This document shows, in pieces, positions 8,746 to 18,282 of a stretch of DNA of 42,702 nucleotides. Source of the DNA: Acidobacteriota bacterium. GTDB lineage: Bacteria > Acidobacteriota > Thermoanaerobaculia > Thermoanaerobaculales > Sulfomarinibacteraceae. The stretch's first letter is position 1. Each line of letters begins with the position of its first letter. Made by a program: the position numbers and the translations under genes. The DNA is taken from contig JAJDNH010000004.1 in the NCBI GenBank assembly GCA_022340775.1, positions 1-42,702 of the forward strand, given 5' to 3'. The notes beneath the pieces are model-generated. The model was not told the DNA's origin, searched no databases, and worked only from the letters and a program-made list of their open reading frames with translations.

Positions 8746-11382
8746 CTAGCGTGCGTCCTTGGCCTTTCTCCGGTGGCCTCCGAACGAGCCCTCCTTCCAG
8801 GCGGCGTCCCACGCCTCCGGCTGCTGCCGCAGGTAGCGGTCGAAAAAGTCGAGCATCAGGGTCCGGTGTCCGACCCAGTTCTTCCAGGTGCCGGCAATGC
8901 CGTGATCCTCACCCGGAAAGGTGACGAGCTCAACGTCGCGGCCGAGGGTGCGGAGGGCGGTGTAGAGCTCCTCGGACTCCGATTCTGGCACGTTGACATC
9001 GGCCTCGCCGTGGAGCAGCAGCAGCGGCGTGTGGATGCGGTCCGCATGGTAGATCGGCGAGTGGCCGGCAAACAGCTTCTCCGCGTTCCACGGGAACGAC
9101 CCAGCCAAGGCCATGTCGCCGTAAGTGTAGCCCCACATTCCGGCCCCCCAGTAGGGGGTGATGTCGCTGATCCCGTACATCGCCACCGCGGCGGCGAAGC
9201 GGTCGCTGGTGCTGATGAGGTACTCGGTCATGAAACCGCCGTAGGATCCGCCGTAGATGCCGACGTGCTTGCCATCGATCTGGGGGTGATCGGCGAGGAA
9301 TGCGTCGATCCCGGCCTGGATGTCGGCCGCCGCCTTCGGACCCCAGTCGTTGACGTGGGCATCGGCAAACCTCAGACCGTAGCCGTAGGCACCGTGCGGG
9401 TTGATGACGAGCACAGCGTAGCCGTTAGCCGCCAACACCTGATGCGTCGTGTTGAAGCGCCGGGTCGTCGGCGTTGCGCCGCCGTAGTAGTAGACGATGA
9501 GCGGGGTCTTGCCGTTGTCGACCTTGACCGTTGGTGGATACCACCAGGCGTCGATCAGGCGCCCGTCGGGCGCCTTGAACGGCGCCTTCTCCGGCACCGA
9601 GATCCGCCAGCTGGTGGCCAGGTCCTGGTTGGGGCGCTCGAGCACGCGCTCCTTGCCGGAGTCGACCTCCATCACCTGGAGCTCTGGCAGGACACCGCGG
9701 TTGGAGGCGACGTACGCCGCCACCAGCCGATCCGGCGAGAGTGTTGGATAGGAGATCGTCTCCGCAATCGTTCCCAGGCGCTCGGCATGCCACGGGGTGG
9801 TGCCCTCATCGAGACGCACGAGGCGTGTGACCGAGCCGTCGGTCGCGGAGGCGATCAGGCCGTGCCCGTTGTGGATCCAGCTCAGCAGATCGCCGCGACC
9901 GATCGTGTACGCCGGTCCCTCGGACTTCGTGACCCGCTCCAGCTTCTTGGTTTCCAGATCGAGAACCCAGATTTCCCTGTTGTAGACGTTGTGCTCATCG
10001 TGCCCGGCTCCCACCTGCTCCGGAGGACCGAAGAACGCCAGCCGTCTGCCGTCCAGGGAGGGGGTCAGGTTTGCCGGGCGGCTCTCCCACCCAGCCACAA
10101 ACGTCTTCACCAGTGTGTCGGTGTTCTTGATCAGGTCGATCCAACGGATCTCGGTCGCGAACCATGGGCGGTCCTGGCGCGGCACGGTGCGCGCGTAGAC
10201 GATGGCCCGCTTGGCAGGTACGAACGCTGCATCGTCCAGCACCCAGTCCCCCGGCGCGGTGAGGCTTCGCCTGGCGCCGGTCGCGACCTCGACCAACCAC
10301 AGGTGGCGTCGCGTCTCGTAGTCCCGCAGCTTCTCACGCAGGGCACGCCGCAGGCGCGCCGCTTTGGGATCTCGCTTCTCGACCTTCACGCCCCGCGCCG
10401 ATGAGATCAGAAGGTGGGTGCCTCCGGGACCGAAGTGGATGAAACCGAGGTCGGGTTCGTCGCGGACGAGGGTATGGAGCGACCTGCTGGCGGCGTCGTA
10501 GAGCACGAGGTTGGTACCGTGCTTCCCCTTCTCCCGCAGCAGCAGGAGGTCGTTCTTCGAGTCCGGCGAGAACGCGACCGGGGATGCCGACGCATCGCCA
10601 ATCGAGGAGGCAACGACATTGCCCTCGGAGTCGAGGAGCTCGACCGAGGAGTGGATTCTCCCACCGGTACGGCCTCGGTAGCGGACGCGGCGGGCGATCA
10701 GACGCCCCTCGTAGGCCACGGCAACCGGGCCGATCGACACGATCGCACGCATCTGGTCGAAGCTCGCCGGCACGACCGGGCCGGGGGCATTCCAGGCGAT
10801 CCCCGCCTGCGGCTGGCAGGATACGGCGAGCTGCACCTTGGGAGCCTCGCCACCACTCGAGCGACGCTCGACTCGCGCGAGCACCAGGTGTCGACCGCGG
10901 GCGAGACCCACGGTCGCCTTCAAAGAACCACCCGGTCCCTCATCGAGGCCAGCCTCCAGCTTGCCATCGACGTACAGCGCCCTCGAGTCGGCTCCCTCGA
11001 GCCCGAGCTCGAGATGAGTCCACCGGTCCAGGGTCGGCCGCACCGCCAGCCAGTACACGCCCTGCCGCGGAAGCGAGATCGGCTCGCCGGGGCCAGGCTT
11101 GACCTCGCGCCAGGCCACCGCGCCGGCCGGATCGAGGACCACCTCGTCCCCCGCCTGCGGGTCGGCTGTCACCGTATCGATCTCAGCAACCGGCTCTGTT
11201 CTGGGCACGAGCGGGCCGCTTTCGGTCGCCGCCGCCGGCAGCGGGAGCGGCCCCAGCACCAACAGGCTGTCCGGCGCCGTGGATGCCGGCCCTGCAGCGG
11301 CCGAGGCCACGGCGGACGCCAGAAGCAGACTCACGGCAAGCAGGAGCCTCTTCGAGGATTTCAGCCATGTCGTCCCCCGCAT
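8746..11382 (-). CDS. S9 family prolyl oligopeptidase-type peptidase
   Basis: Signal peptide, beta-propeller region, catalytic GIYGGSYGGFMTEYLI, C-terminal GEDHGIAGTWKNWVGHRTLMLDFFDRYL. Confidence 0.93.
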   Translation of the reverse strand: MRGTTWLKSSKRLLLAVSLLLASAVASAAAGPASTAPDSLLVLGPLPLPAAATESGPLVPRTEPVAEIDTVTADPQAGDEVVLDPAGAVAWREVKPGPGEPISLPRQGVYWLAVRPTLDRWTHLELGLEGADSRALYVDGKLEAGLDEGPGGSLKATVGLARGRHLVLARVERRSSGGEAPKVQLAVSCQPQAGIAWNAPGPVVPASFDQMRAIVSIGPVAVAYEGRLIARRVRYRGRTGGRIHSSVELLDSEGNVVASSIGDASASPVAFSPDSKNDLLLLREKGKHGTNLVLYDAASRSLHTLVRDEPDLGFIHFGPGGTHLLISSARGVKVEKRDPKAARLRRALREKLRDYETRRHLWLVEVATGARRSLTAPGDWVLDDAAFVPAKRAIVYARTVPRQDRPWFATEIRWIDLIKNTDTLVKTFVAGWESRPANLTPSLDGRRLAFFGPPEQVGAGHDEHNVYNREIWVLDLETKKLERVTKSEGPAYTIGRGDLLSWIHNGHGLIASATDGSVTRLVRLDEGTTPWHAERLGTIAETISYPTLSPDRLVAAYVASNRGVLPELQVMEVDSGKERVLERPNQDLATSWRISVPEKAPFKAPDGRLIDAWWYPPTVKVDNGKTPLIVYYYGGATPTTRRFNTTHQVLAANGYAVLVINPHGAYGYGLRFADAHVNDWGPKAAADIQAGIDAFLADHPQIDGKHVGIYGGSYGGFMTEYLISTSDRFAAAVAMYGISDITPYWGAGMWGYTYGDMALAGSFPWNAEKLFAGHSPIYHADRIHTPLLLLHGEADVNVPESESEELYTALRTLGRDVELVTFPGEDHGIAGTWKNWVGHRTLMLDFFDRYLRQQPEAWDAAWKEGSFGGHRRKAKDAR

Positions 11383-11485
11383 CGTATCCTCCCTGCTCTC
11401 GACCGCCTGTGGCGGCCGAACGAACGATAGAAGACGGTACCACAGAGAGCCCGGCCCGGATCGTTCACTGCCGGAGCGTGTTCCG

Positions 11486-11526
11486 CCCGCGTTTCTTGGG
11501 TGGACAGGGGAACCTCATCACCTGAC
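11486..11526. repeat. Copy A of dispersed intergenic repeat
   Basis: cccgcgtttcttgggtggacaggggaacctcatcacctgac aligned by eye with copies B and C. Confidence 0.6.
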
Positions 11527-11593
11527 TGTCTGGCCGGCACCTGTGACGTCCTCGGTTGTCCACCTCCTCCTCCGCCACTTGACTTCTTATTAT

Positions 11594-11606
11594 TTGTATG
11601 TTACAA
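11594..11606. promoter_or_regulatory. Perfect inverted repeat TTGTA-TGT-TACAA, candidate MarR operator
   Basis: Read directly 9 bp upstream of the marR ATG at 11615 in a locally AT-rich stretch. Confidence 0.6.
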
Positions 11607-11614
11607 CTATTGTC

Positions 11615-12139
11615 ATGAACAAGACGACCACGGCGCACTTGCACACCGAGGAGCCCGCCAGTCGTCTTCAGCGGCTGGTGCAGGCACTCGTCCGCCGCTT
11701 CGCAGTGGCCGAGCGCGCGGAGATCAGCTGCTGCGGCACGACGGTGGCGCAGGCGACCGCTCTGGCGGCGCTCAGCCTGGGCGGGCCAGCGCGTGCCGGT
11801 GACCTCGGGCGCCGTCTCGGCATCGATGCCTCGACCCTCAGCCGCAACCTCGACCGTCTGGAGGCTCGCGGCCTGGTCACACGGGTGGCTGACAGCGGGG
11901 ACGCCCGTGTCCGCCTCGTCGAGCTGACGGTTCCCGGCCGAGATGCCGCAGCCGCAGTTGCAGAGCAGGAAGAGGCTTTCGCGCGCTCGATCCTCGACTA
12001 TTTACCTGATGGAGAAGAGGCTCTTGTGCTGACCGCCCTCGAACGCCTGCTCGACGCGGTCCGCGCCGCTACCACGGACTGCTGCCCGGGCGTCTACGAC
12101 CACCTGTTCAACCGGCAAGAAGACGGGAGGCAATCATGA
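11615..12139 (+). CDS. MarR family transcriptional regulator, likely of arsM
   Basis: MNKTTTAHLHTEEPASRLQRLVQALVRRFAVAERAEISCCGTTVAQATALAALSLGGPARAGDLGRRLGIDASTLSRNLDRLEARGLV; wHTH; ATGA overlap with arsM. Confidence 0.9.
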   Translation: MNKTTTAHLHTEEPASRLQRLVQALVRRFAVAERAEISCCGTTVAQATALAALSLGGPARAGDLGRRLGIDASTLSRNLDRLEARGLVTRVADSGDARVRLVELTVPGRDAAAAVAEQEEAFARSILDYLPDGEEALVLTALERLLDAVRAATTDCCPGVYDHLFNRQEDGRQS

Positions 12140-12984
12140 AGAAACGGCCCACGGAGAGCAAGACCGAGAACATGGTCGCCAAAGTGCGGGAGCGCTACGG
12201 ACGAATCGCGGCCGATGCCGGCAGCTGCTGCTCCACGTGTGCAGGCGCGCCTCTTCCCCCTTCGACCGTGCTCGGGTACGACCGCGCCGAGCTCGACTTG
12301 CTCCCCGGCAGCGCCGACCTCGGCCTCGGCTGCGGAGCTCCTCTCGCAGCGCTCGATCTCGCCCCCGGTGAGACGGTCCTCGACCTCGGCTCCGGCCCCG
12401 GTCTCGACGCCCTTCTGGCCGGCCGTCGCGTCGGCCCGGGGGGCCACGTGATCGGCGTCGACATGACGCCCGAGATGCTGCAGCGAGCGCGGGCAGCCGC
12501 CAAGGCAGCAGGCGCCGTCAACGTCGAGTTCCGTGCCGGTCGGCTCGAGGAGCTGCCGGTCGACGATGCCTCCATCGATGCCGTGACCTCCAACTGCGTC
12601 ATCAACCTGGTACCGGACAAGGCCGCCGTCTTCCTCGAAATGGCACGTGTGCTGCGGCCCGGTGGACGGGCAGTGATTTCGGACATCGTGCTCGATGCCC
12701 CGCTGCCGGACGCCGTGCGGGCCGACGTCCTCGCCTACGTCGGCTGCGTCGCGGGGGCGATGGAGCGCGGACCGTACTTCGACCTCCTCCGCACCGCCGG
12801 CCTGGCGGACATCGAGGTACTGCGAGACATCGACTACCTCGGGATGGTCGGCGACGAGGTCCCAGCGGAGATCGCCAGCCTGCTGGAGAGGACCGGCGTC
12901 ACGATCGAGCAGGTGCGCGGTCGGGTTCGCGCCGTCACCTACCGCGCACGCCCTGGAGACCGGGCGCCACGAAGCATTCGTTGA
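12136..12984 (+). CDS. arsM: Arsenite S-adenosylmethionine methyltransferase
   Basis: SCCSTCAGAPLPPSTVLGYD...GLGCGAPLAALDLAPGETVLDLGSGPGLDALLA...SNCVINLVPDK...AYVGCVAGA, conserved ArsM cysteines. Confidence 0.93.
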   Translation: MKKRPTESKTENMVAKVRERYGRIAADAGSCCSTCAGAPLPPSTVLGYDRAELDLLPGSADLGLGCGAPLAALDLAPGETVLDLGSGPGLDALLAGRRVGPGGHVIGVDMTPEMLQRARAAAKAAGAVNVEFRAGRLEELPVDDASIDAVTSNCVINLVPDKAAVFLEMARVLRPGGRAVISDIVLDAPLPDAVRADVLAYVGCVAGAMERGPYFDLLRTAGLADIEVLRDIDYLGMVGDEVPAEIASLLERTGVTIEQVRGRVRAVTYRARPGDRAPRSIR

Positions 12985-13056
12985 CGCCGGTCGGCAGCGG
13001 CCACACAATTGCAGAAGGTCAACGCGCCGGTGGGGGTGTTGGTGGTACACCAGGTC

Positions 13057-13326
13057 ATGGGAACGACCGCCTACCTGATCTTCGTGGCAGTCATCGTCGG
13101 CCTCTTCGTCTGGTTCTTCCTACGCTACGTCGTCGGCAAGCGGCGCCTGTCGACAGGCACACGGACCGTCGGCACGGTGATCTTCGAATCGTTCCGGAAC
13201 GCCGATGGGCAGGAGGCGATCGAGGAGATCATGTACATCAAGGAGTCGTGGCAGAAGGAGGACGGCGAGGGCGACGACATCGACCGCCATCAGGGCAAGC
13301 CCGGGTCGACATCGGTCGACAGCTGA
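13057..13326 (+). CDS. Small single-TM hypothetical protein
   Basis: MGTTAYLIFVAVIVGLFVWFFLRYVVGKRRL then acidic soluble tail; follows arsM; longer non-ATG starts possible (to 13009). Confidence 0.6.
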   Translation: MGTTAYLIFVAVIVGLFVWFFLRYVVGKRRLSTGTRTVGTVIFESFRNADGQEAIEEIMYIKESWQKEDGEGDDIDRHQGKPGSTSVDS

Positions 13327-13348
13327 GTGGAAACGCGGCTCTCGCGTG

Positions 13349-14767
13349 CTACTCGTTGAGCGTGTGGACCGCCTTGCCGAGAGCGGCCTCGACGGCCTCC
13401 TGCAGCGCCTCCGACATTGTCGGATGAGGATGGATGCTGGCCGCTAGGTCCTCGAGAAAGGCGCCCATCTCCAACGCCAAGGTGGCCTCCCCCATCAGCT
13501 CTGAGACGCCGGGGCCAATCGCCGTGATGCCAAGCAGCTGCTTGGTCGTAGCATCGGCAACCACCTTGATGAAGCCTTCGGCAGCGTTCAGCGTCATCGC
13601 CCGCCCATGCGACCGCAGGGGGTAGGTGCCGGTCACGACCTCCAACCCCTGCTCCCGCGCTTCACGCTCGGTGAGCCCCGACCAGGCGATCTCGGGGTCG
13701 GTGTAGACGACCGCGGGTACGGCGACGTTGTCAAAAGCCGCCGGCTCTCCGGCAATCACCTCCGCCGCCACCTTGGCTTCCTGGTACGCCTTGTGCGCCA
13801 GCAAGGCGCCGCCGGCGACGTCGCCGATCGCGTAGATTCCCGGCGCGGTGGTCTGCTGTCGCTCGTCGACCTTGATGAAACCCTTGTCGTCGAACTGAAC
13901 GCCGATTGCCTCGAGGCCCAGACCGGCGCTGTTCGGGACCCGCCCCACCGACACCAGGACCTTGTCCGCTCCCAGCTTGAGCTCCTTGTCGTCCGGGCCG
14001 AGGGCGGTGACGATCGACGGCTCGCCGGGCTCGAAGGCATGCGCGCGGTGGCTCAGGTGAAGCTCGATGCCGAGCTGTTTGAGCCGGCGCTTCATTGCTT
14101 GGGCAACTTCGGGCTCGAGGGTGGGGAAGAGATCCGGAAGGAACTCGACGACCGACACCTTCGAACCGAGCTTGCTGTACACCATCCCGAGCTCAAGCCC
14201 GATATAGCCGGCTCCGATAACCACCAGCCATTCGGGAACCGCTTCCAGCGACAGCGCCTCCCGAGCGCCGATGACTCGCTCACCGTCGATCGGGAAGCCG
14301 GGCAGCGCCATCGGCGACGAGCCGGTGGCGATGACCGCCTGTTCGAACTCGATCTCCGACCGGTCGTCGCCGGTCGTCACCACGATCTTGCGCTCCGACT
14401 CGAAGACCGCCCCGCCGCCGATCAGCTCGACGCCGTTCTTTTCGCACAGGAACTTCACCCCGCCGGTCAGACGCCGTACGATACCGTCCTTCCACTTGAC
14501 CACCTTGGTCATGTCGACTACGAGGCCGTTGGCCGAGATTCCGAGAGCGGCGGCGTGCTCGACCTCGTACTTGAGGTCCGCGGCGTGGATCAACGCCTTC
14601 GAGGGAATGCAGCCCTCGTTAAGGCAGACACCGCCGAGCGTCGGCGCCATCTCGACCAGCACGACGTCCTTGCCGAGCTGGGCGAGACGGATCGCGGCAA
14701 CGTACCCACCCGGGCCCGCACCGATCACGACCACCTGACACCCTCGCGAAACGGATCCTACGACCAT
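13349..14767 (-). CDS. lpdA: Dihydrolipoyl dehydrogenase
   Basis: VVIGAGPGGYVAAIRLAQLGKDVVLVE, GGVCLNEGCIPSKALI redox motif, C-terminal IHPHPTMSEALQEA. Confidence 0.96.
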   Translation of the reverse strand: MVVGSVSRGCQVVVIGAGPGGYVAAIRLAQLGKDVVLVEMAPTLGGVCLNEGCIPSKALIHAADLKYEVEHAAALGISANGLVVDMTKVVKWKDGIVRRLTGGVKFLCEKNGVELIGGGAVFESERKIVVTTGDDRSEIEFEQAVIATGSSPMALPGFPIDGERVIGAREALSLEAVPEWLVVIGAGYIGLELGMVYSKLGSKVSVVEFLPDLFPTLEPEVAQAMKRRLKQLGIELHLSHRAHAFEPGEPSIVTALGPDDKELKLGADKVLVSVGRVPNSAGLGLEAIGVQFDDKGFIKVDERQQTTAPGIYAIGDVAGGALLAHKAYQEAKVAAEVIAGEPAAFDNVAVPAVVYTDPEIAWSGLTEREAREQGLEVVTGTYPLRSHGRAMTLNAAEGFIKVVADATTKQLLGITAIGPGVSELMGEATLALEMGAFLEDLAASIHPHPTMSEALQEAVEAALGKAVHTLNE

Positions 14768-14937
14768 GGTTCACCTACCCCTCGGCGAGCGCCGCAGACG
14801 GCCCCGCCGTTGTAGATCAGTAGAGTACCAGACGCGATCTCGCTCTCTCTTTCCGCATCCGTGAACCCCAGTCACCATGCCATCGACGGAATCCAGCCTC
14901 TTGAGCGCACGTTGGGATGTTCGGAGGAATTCCGATC

Positions 14938-16950
14938 ATGAGATACTACGTGCCTGTGGGCCTGTCCATCGCACTCTTAGTCGGCACTGCAACAGCACAT
15001 CCCTGCAACTGGCCGCAGTTCAACCTCGACGCCGGCCATAGTGGCAACAACACGACGGAGGTCTTTCTCACAGGGGCCAACGCCCCGAGGCTCACGAGCC
15101 TCTTCCAGGTCTCACTGCCGGCAGTTGCCGATGGCGCCCCGGCGTTCCTCGGTCGGGTGCAGACTCTGGACGGGGTCCGCGACCTGTTGTTCGTCACCAC
15201 CAAGGCCGGGCACTGTGTCGCGCTCGATGCCCACAGCGGCGCACAGATCTGGTCGCAGCAGCCCGCGACCGGCCCGAACTACACGACCTCCTCTCCGGCC
15301 GTCGATCCGAACGGTCAGTACGTGTACTCGTACGGCCTTGACGGATATGTCCACAAGTACGCGGTGGGCGACGGCACAGAGGTGACAACGGGCGGTTGGC
15401 CCGAGCTCGCAACTCTCAAGCCATCGGTTGAAAAAGGCTCCTCAGCCCTCTCGATCGTCACCACCGCCTCGGGGGTTTCCTACCTGTACGTCGCGAACGG
15501 CGGTTATCCGGGCGACCAAGGCGATTATCAGGGTCACGTCACGGCGATCCGGCTGTCGGACGGCAGCCAGCACGTGTTCAACGCGGACTGCAGCGACAAC
15601 CCGGTTCACTTCGTCCTCAACGGGACCCCGGATTGCGCGAATGTTCAGTCGGCAATCTGGGCTCGAGTCGGCGTCGTCTACGACCCTGAAACAAACCGCA
15701 TCTTCATGGCTACTGGTAACGGCGTGTTCGATGCCAACAGTGGAGGCTACAACTGGGGGGACAGCGTCTTTGCTCTGAACCCAGACGGCACCGGTAGCGC
15801 GGGCTGGCCACTCGACAGCTACACGCCGACCAACTACGCACAACTCAATGCCGCCGATCTGGACCTGGGCAGCACCGCACCAGCCATCCTCCCGGCCCCG
15901 TCCTACCCCGGTGTGCTTGCGGTCCAGAGCGGCAAGGACAGCCAGCTCCGCATCCTCGATCTCACTGATCTGAGTGGCCAGGGCGGGCCGGGACATGTCG
16001 GTGGCGAGCTCAGCATAACCGCCGTTCCCCAGGGACGAGGGGTGCTCACAGCGCCGGCGGTCTGGGTCAACCCGGCCGATGACTCGACCTGGATCTTCGT
16101 CGCCAACAACAATGGCCTTTCCGGCCTGCGATTGGTACTCGCGCCACCCGCTCCTCCATCGCTTCAGGTCGAGTGGCAGAAGTCCGGAGCTCGGACATCT
16201 CCGGTAATCGGCAACAACGTCCTCTACACGGAAGGCTCGGGCACCTTGGAGGCGCTAGCGCCGACGACAGGGAACGTTCTCTGGAGCACTTCATGGCCCA
16301 GCGTCCACTGGGAGAGCCCGATCGTGATCGAGGGGATCCTGTATGCCACCGATGAGTCCGGACATCTGTCCGCCTACACGGTGTCCGGTGGCTACACCGA
16401 CGTGCCTGAGAGCGACCCCCGTCACGTGTGGGTGGACTTGGTGGGACGTCACGCCATCTCGGCAGGCTGCGGCGGCGGCAGCTTCTGCCCCGCCAAGCAG
16501 GCCTCGAGGGCACAAATGGCCGTTCTGCTTCTGCGTGCTGAGCACGGCGGTTGCTACACCCCGCCACCCGCCACCGGAACGGTCTTCGACGACGTCCCGG
16601 TTGATGCTTTCGCCGCCGCCTGGATCGAGCAGCTGCACAACGAGGGGCTCACAAACGGATGCAGCCCAACTTCGTTCTGCCCGAATGCTGGCACATCGCG
16701 TGCCCAGGCAGCGGTCTTCGTGCTTCGCACCAAGCACGGTCCAAGCTACCAGCCGCCGGCCGCGACCGGAATCTTCGCCGACGTGCCGGTGGGCAGTTTT
16801 GCCGCCGCCTGGATAGACCAGATCTACCGGGAAGGGATAACCGCCGGCTGCGGGACCGACGCCGACGGGCACCTTCTGTTCTGTCCAGACGCCCCGATCC
16901 AGCGTTGGCAGGCATCCTCGTTTCTGTCGAAGGCAGTTGCACTGCAGTGA
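14938..16950 (+). CDS. Secreted PQQ-like beta-propeller protein with C-terminal SLH-like repeats
   Basis: Signal peptide, propeller repeats (AGHCVALDAHSGAQIWSQQPATG), three FxDVP...FAAAWIxQLxxEGxTxGC...FCPxxxxxRAQ repeats. Confidence 0.87.
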   Translation: MRYYVPVGLSIALLVGTATAHPCNWPQFNLDAGHSGNNTTEVFLTGANAPRLTSLFQVSLPAVADGAPAFLGRVQTLDGVRDLLFVTTKAGHCVALDAHSGAQIWSQQPATGPNYTTSSPAVDPNGQYVYSYGLDGYVHKYAVGDGTEVTTGGWPELATLKPSVEKGSSALSIVTTASGVSYLYVANGGYPGDQGDYQGHVTAIRLSDGSQHVFNADCSDNPVHFVLNGTPDCANVQSAIWARVGVVYDPETNRIFMATGNGVFDANSGGYNWGDSVFALNPDGTGSAGWPLDSYTPTNYAQLNAADLDLGSTAPAILPAPSYPGVLAVQSGKDSQLRILDLTDLSGQGGPGHVGGELSITAVPQGRGVLTAPAVWVNPADDSTWIFVANNNGLSGLRLVLAPPAPPSLQVEWQKSGARTSPVIGNNVLYTEGSGTLEALAPTTGNVLWSTSWPSVHWESPIVIEGILYATDESGHLSAYTVSGGYTDVPESDPRHVWVDLVGRHAISAGCGGGSFCPAKQASRAQMAVLLLRAEHGGCYTPPPATGTVFDDVPVDAFAAAWIEQLHNEGLTNGCSPTSFCPNAGTSRAQAAVFVLRTKHGPSYQPPAATGIFADVPVGSFAAAWIDQIYREGITAGCGTDADGHLLFCPDAPIQRWQASSFLSKAVALQ

Positions 16951-16989
16951 CCTGTACCTGAGCCGGCCCGCACCGGTCGAGAGCGCCAG

Positions 16990-18249
16990 CTACAGCCTGG
17001 CCATGAGCAGGCCCGGCTTCTCCACCAGCTTCACCAGATCGGTCATGAAACGCGCACCCTCTGCGCCGTCGATCCAGCGGTGATCGAACGAGACGCTGAG
17101 GTACATCATGCTGCGCACCACGATCTCGCCGTCGACAACGACGGGACGCTCCGTGATCTTGTGCAGGCCGATGATCGCGAGTTCAGGCTGGCGGATGATC
17201 GGGGTCGCGAACACCCCGCCCAGGGGACCGATGTTGGTGATCGTGCAGGTCCCGCCGCGCAGCTCCTCGAGGGCCAGTCGCCGCTCGCGCGCGCGCTGGG
17301 CGAGGTCGACGATCTCGGCCGCCAGCTGCACCATGTCCTTGCCGTCGGCGTTCCTCACTACCGGTACGATCAGCCCCTCTGGCGTGTCCACGGCAATGCC
17401 GATGTTGTAGAAGCTCTTGAGGAGGATCTCGCCCGCCGACTCGTCGATCTCGGCGTTGAACATCGGGTGGTCCTTCAGCACCGTCACCAGCGCCTTGACG
17501 AACAGCGGCAGCAGCGTGAACCGGATCCCGAAACGCTCCTCGATCTCGGGCTTCATGGCCCTGTACTGGGCCATCAGCTCGGTGACATCGGCCTCGTCGA
17601 CGTGGGTCACGTGGGCCGCCGTGTGCTTGGAGTCGCGCATCGACTCCGCGATCACCTTGCGCAAATGGCTGATCGAGACCCTTTCGACAGCACCGTCGGC
17701 AGTATGACCAGGGGTTCCGGACGAGATCCGTACGGCGGGCTGCGCCGGCCGCGCAGGTGCCGCAGCGGGCGCCTGGGCGGCGCGCTCCACGTCATCGTCG
17801 GTGATGCGTCCCCCGGACCCCGTTCCCTCGATTCCGGCGAGGTCGACGCCGAGCCGGCGAGCGAGCGCACGCGTCCTGGGAGTCGCCAGTGGCCGCCGTG
17901 GCTGCGCCTGCTCCCCAACCGCCTGGACGGTTGGCTTCGGCGCATCGGCTGCCGGCTCGCTTGCTGTGGCCGGCGGTGCGGCCTTCGCCGGAGCCGGCGC
18001 CGCCTCTTCTCCCTCCTCACCGATGGTCACCAGTGGGTCGCCGACATGGATGTCTGCGCCGGCCTCCACATGCAACTGGAGAACCGTTCCCGCCTTCGGC
18101 GCCGGAAGCTCGACCACCGCCTTGTCGGTCTCGACCTTGACCAGAGGCTGATCCGCTCCGACCTTGTCGCCGCCCGCGACCAGCCACTCCACCACCCGGC
18201 CCTCGTGGATCCCTTCGCCGACATCGGGAAACTCGAACACGTACGCCAT
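16990..18249 (-). CDS. 2-oxoacid dehydrogenase E2 (dihydrolipoamide acyltransferase)
   Basis: Lipoyl domain VETDKAVVELPAPKAG, E3-binding domain ATPRTRALARRLGVDLAGIEGTGSGGRI, catalytic SFDHRWIDGAEGARFM. Confidence 0.95.
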   Translation of the reverse strand: MAYVFEFPDVGEGIHEGRVVEWLVAGGDKVGADQPLVKVETDKAVVELPAPKAGTVLQLHVEAGADIHVGDPLVTIGEEGEEAAPAPAKAAPPATASEPAADAPKPTVQAVGEQAQPRRPLATPRTRALARRLGVDLAGIEGTGSGGRITDDDVERAAQAPAAAPARPAQPAVRISSGTPGHTADGAVERVSISHLRKVIAESMRDSKHTAAHVTHVDEADVTELMAQYRAMKPEIEERFGIRFTLLPLFVKALVTVLKDHPMFNAEIDESAGEILLKSFYNIGIAVDTPEGLIVPVVRNADGKDMVQLAAEIVDLAQRARERRLALEELRGGTCTITNIGPLGGVFATPIIRQPELAIIGLHKITERPVVVDGEIVVRSMMYLSVSFDHRWIDGAEGARFMTDLVKLVEKPGLLMARL

Positions 18250-18282
18250 CTCTCGTCCCTTCTCGAAGAACCGCTGCTTGGC

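Noticed and set aside
8773-10404. 543-aa plus-strand ORF opposite S9 peptidase
   Set aside because: Antisense artefact; peptidase frame carries catalytic motifs.
11099-11614. Long N-terminal extension of the MarR ORF
   Set aside because: Overlaps the S9 peptidase 5' end and lacks HTH relevance; ATG 11615 with the upstream palindrome fits better.
13607-14815. 402-aa plus-strand ORF opposite lpdA
   Set aside because: Shadow ORF of a well-conserved dihydrolipoyl dehydrogenase.
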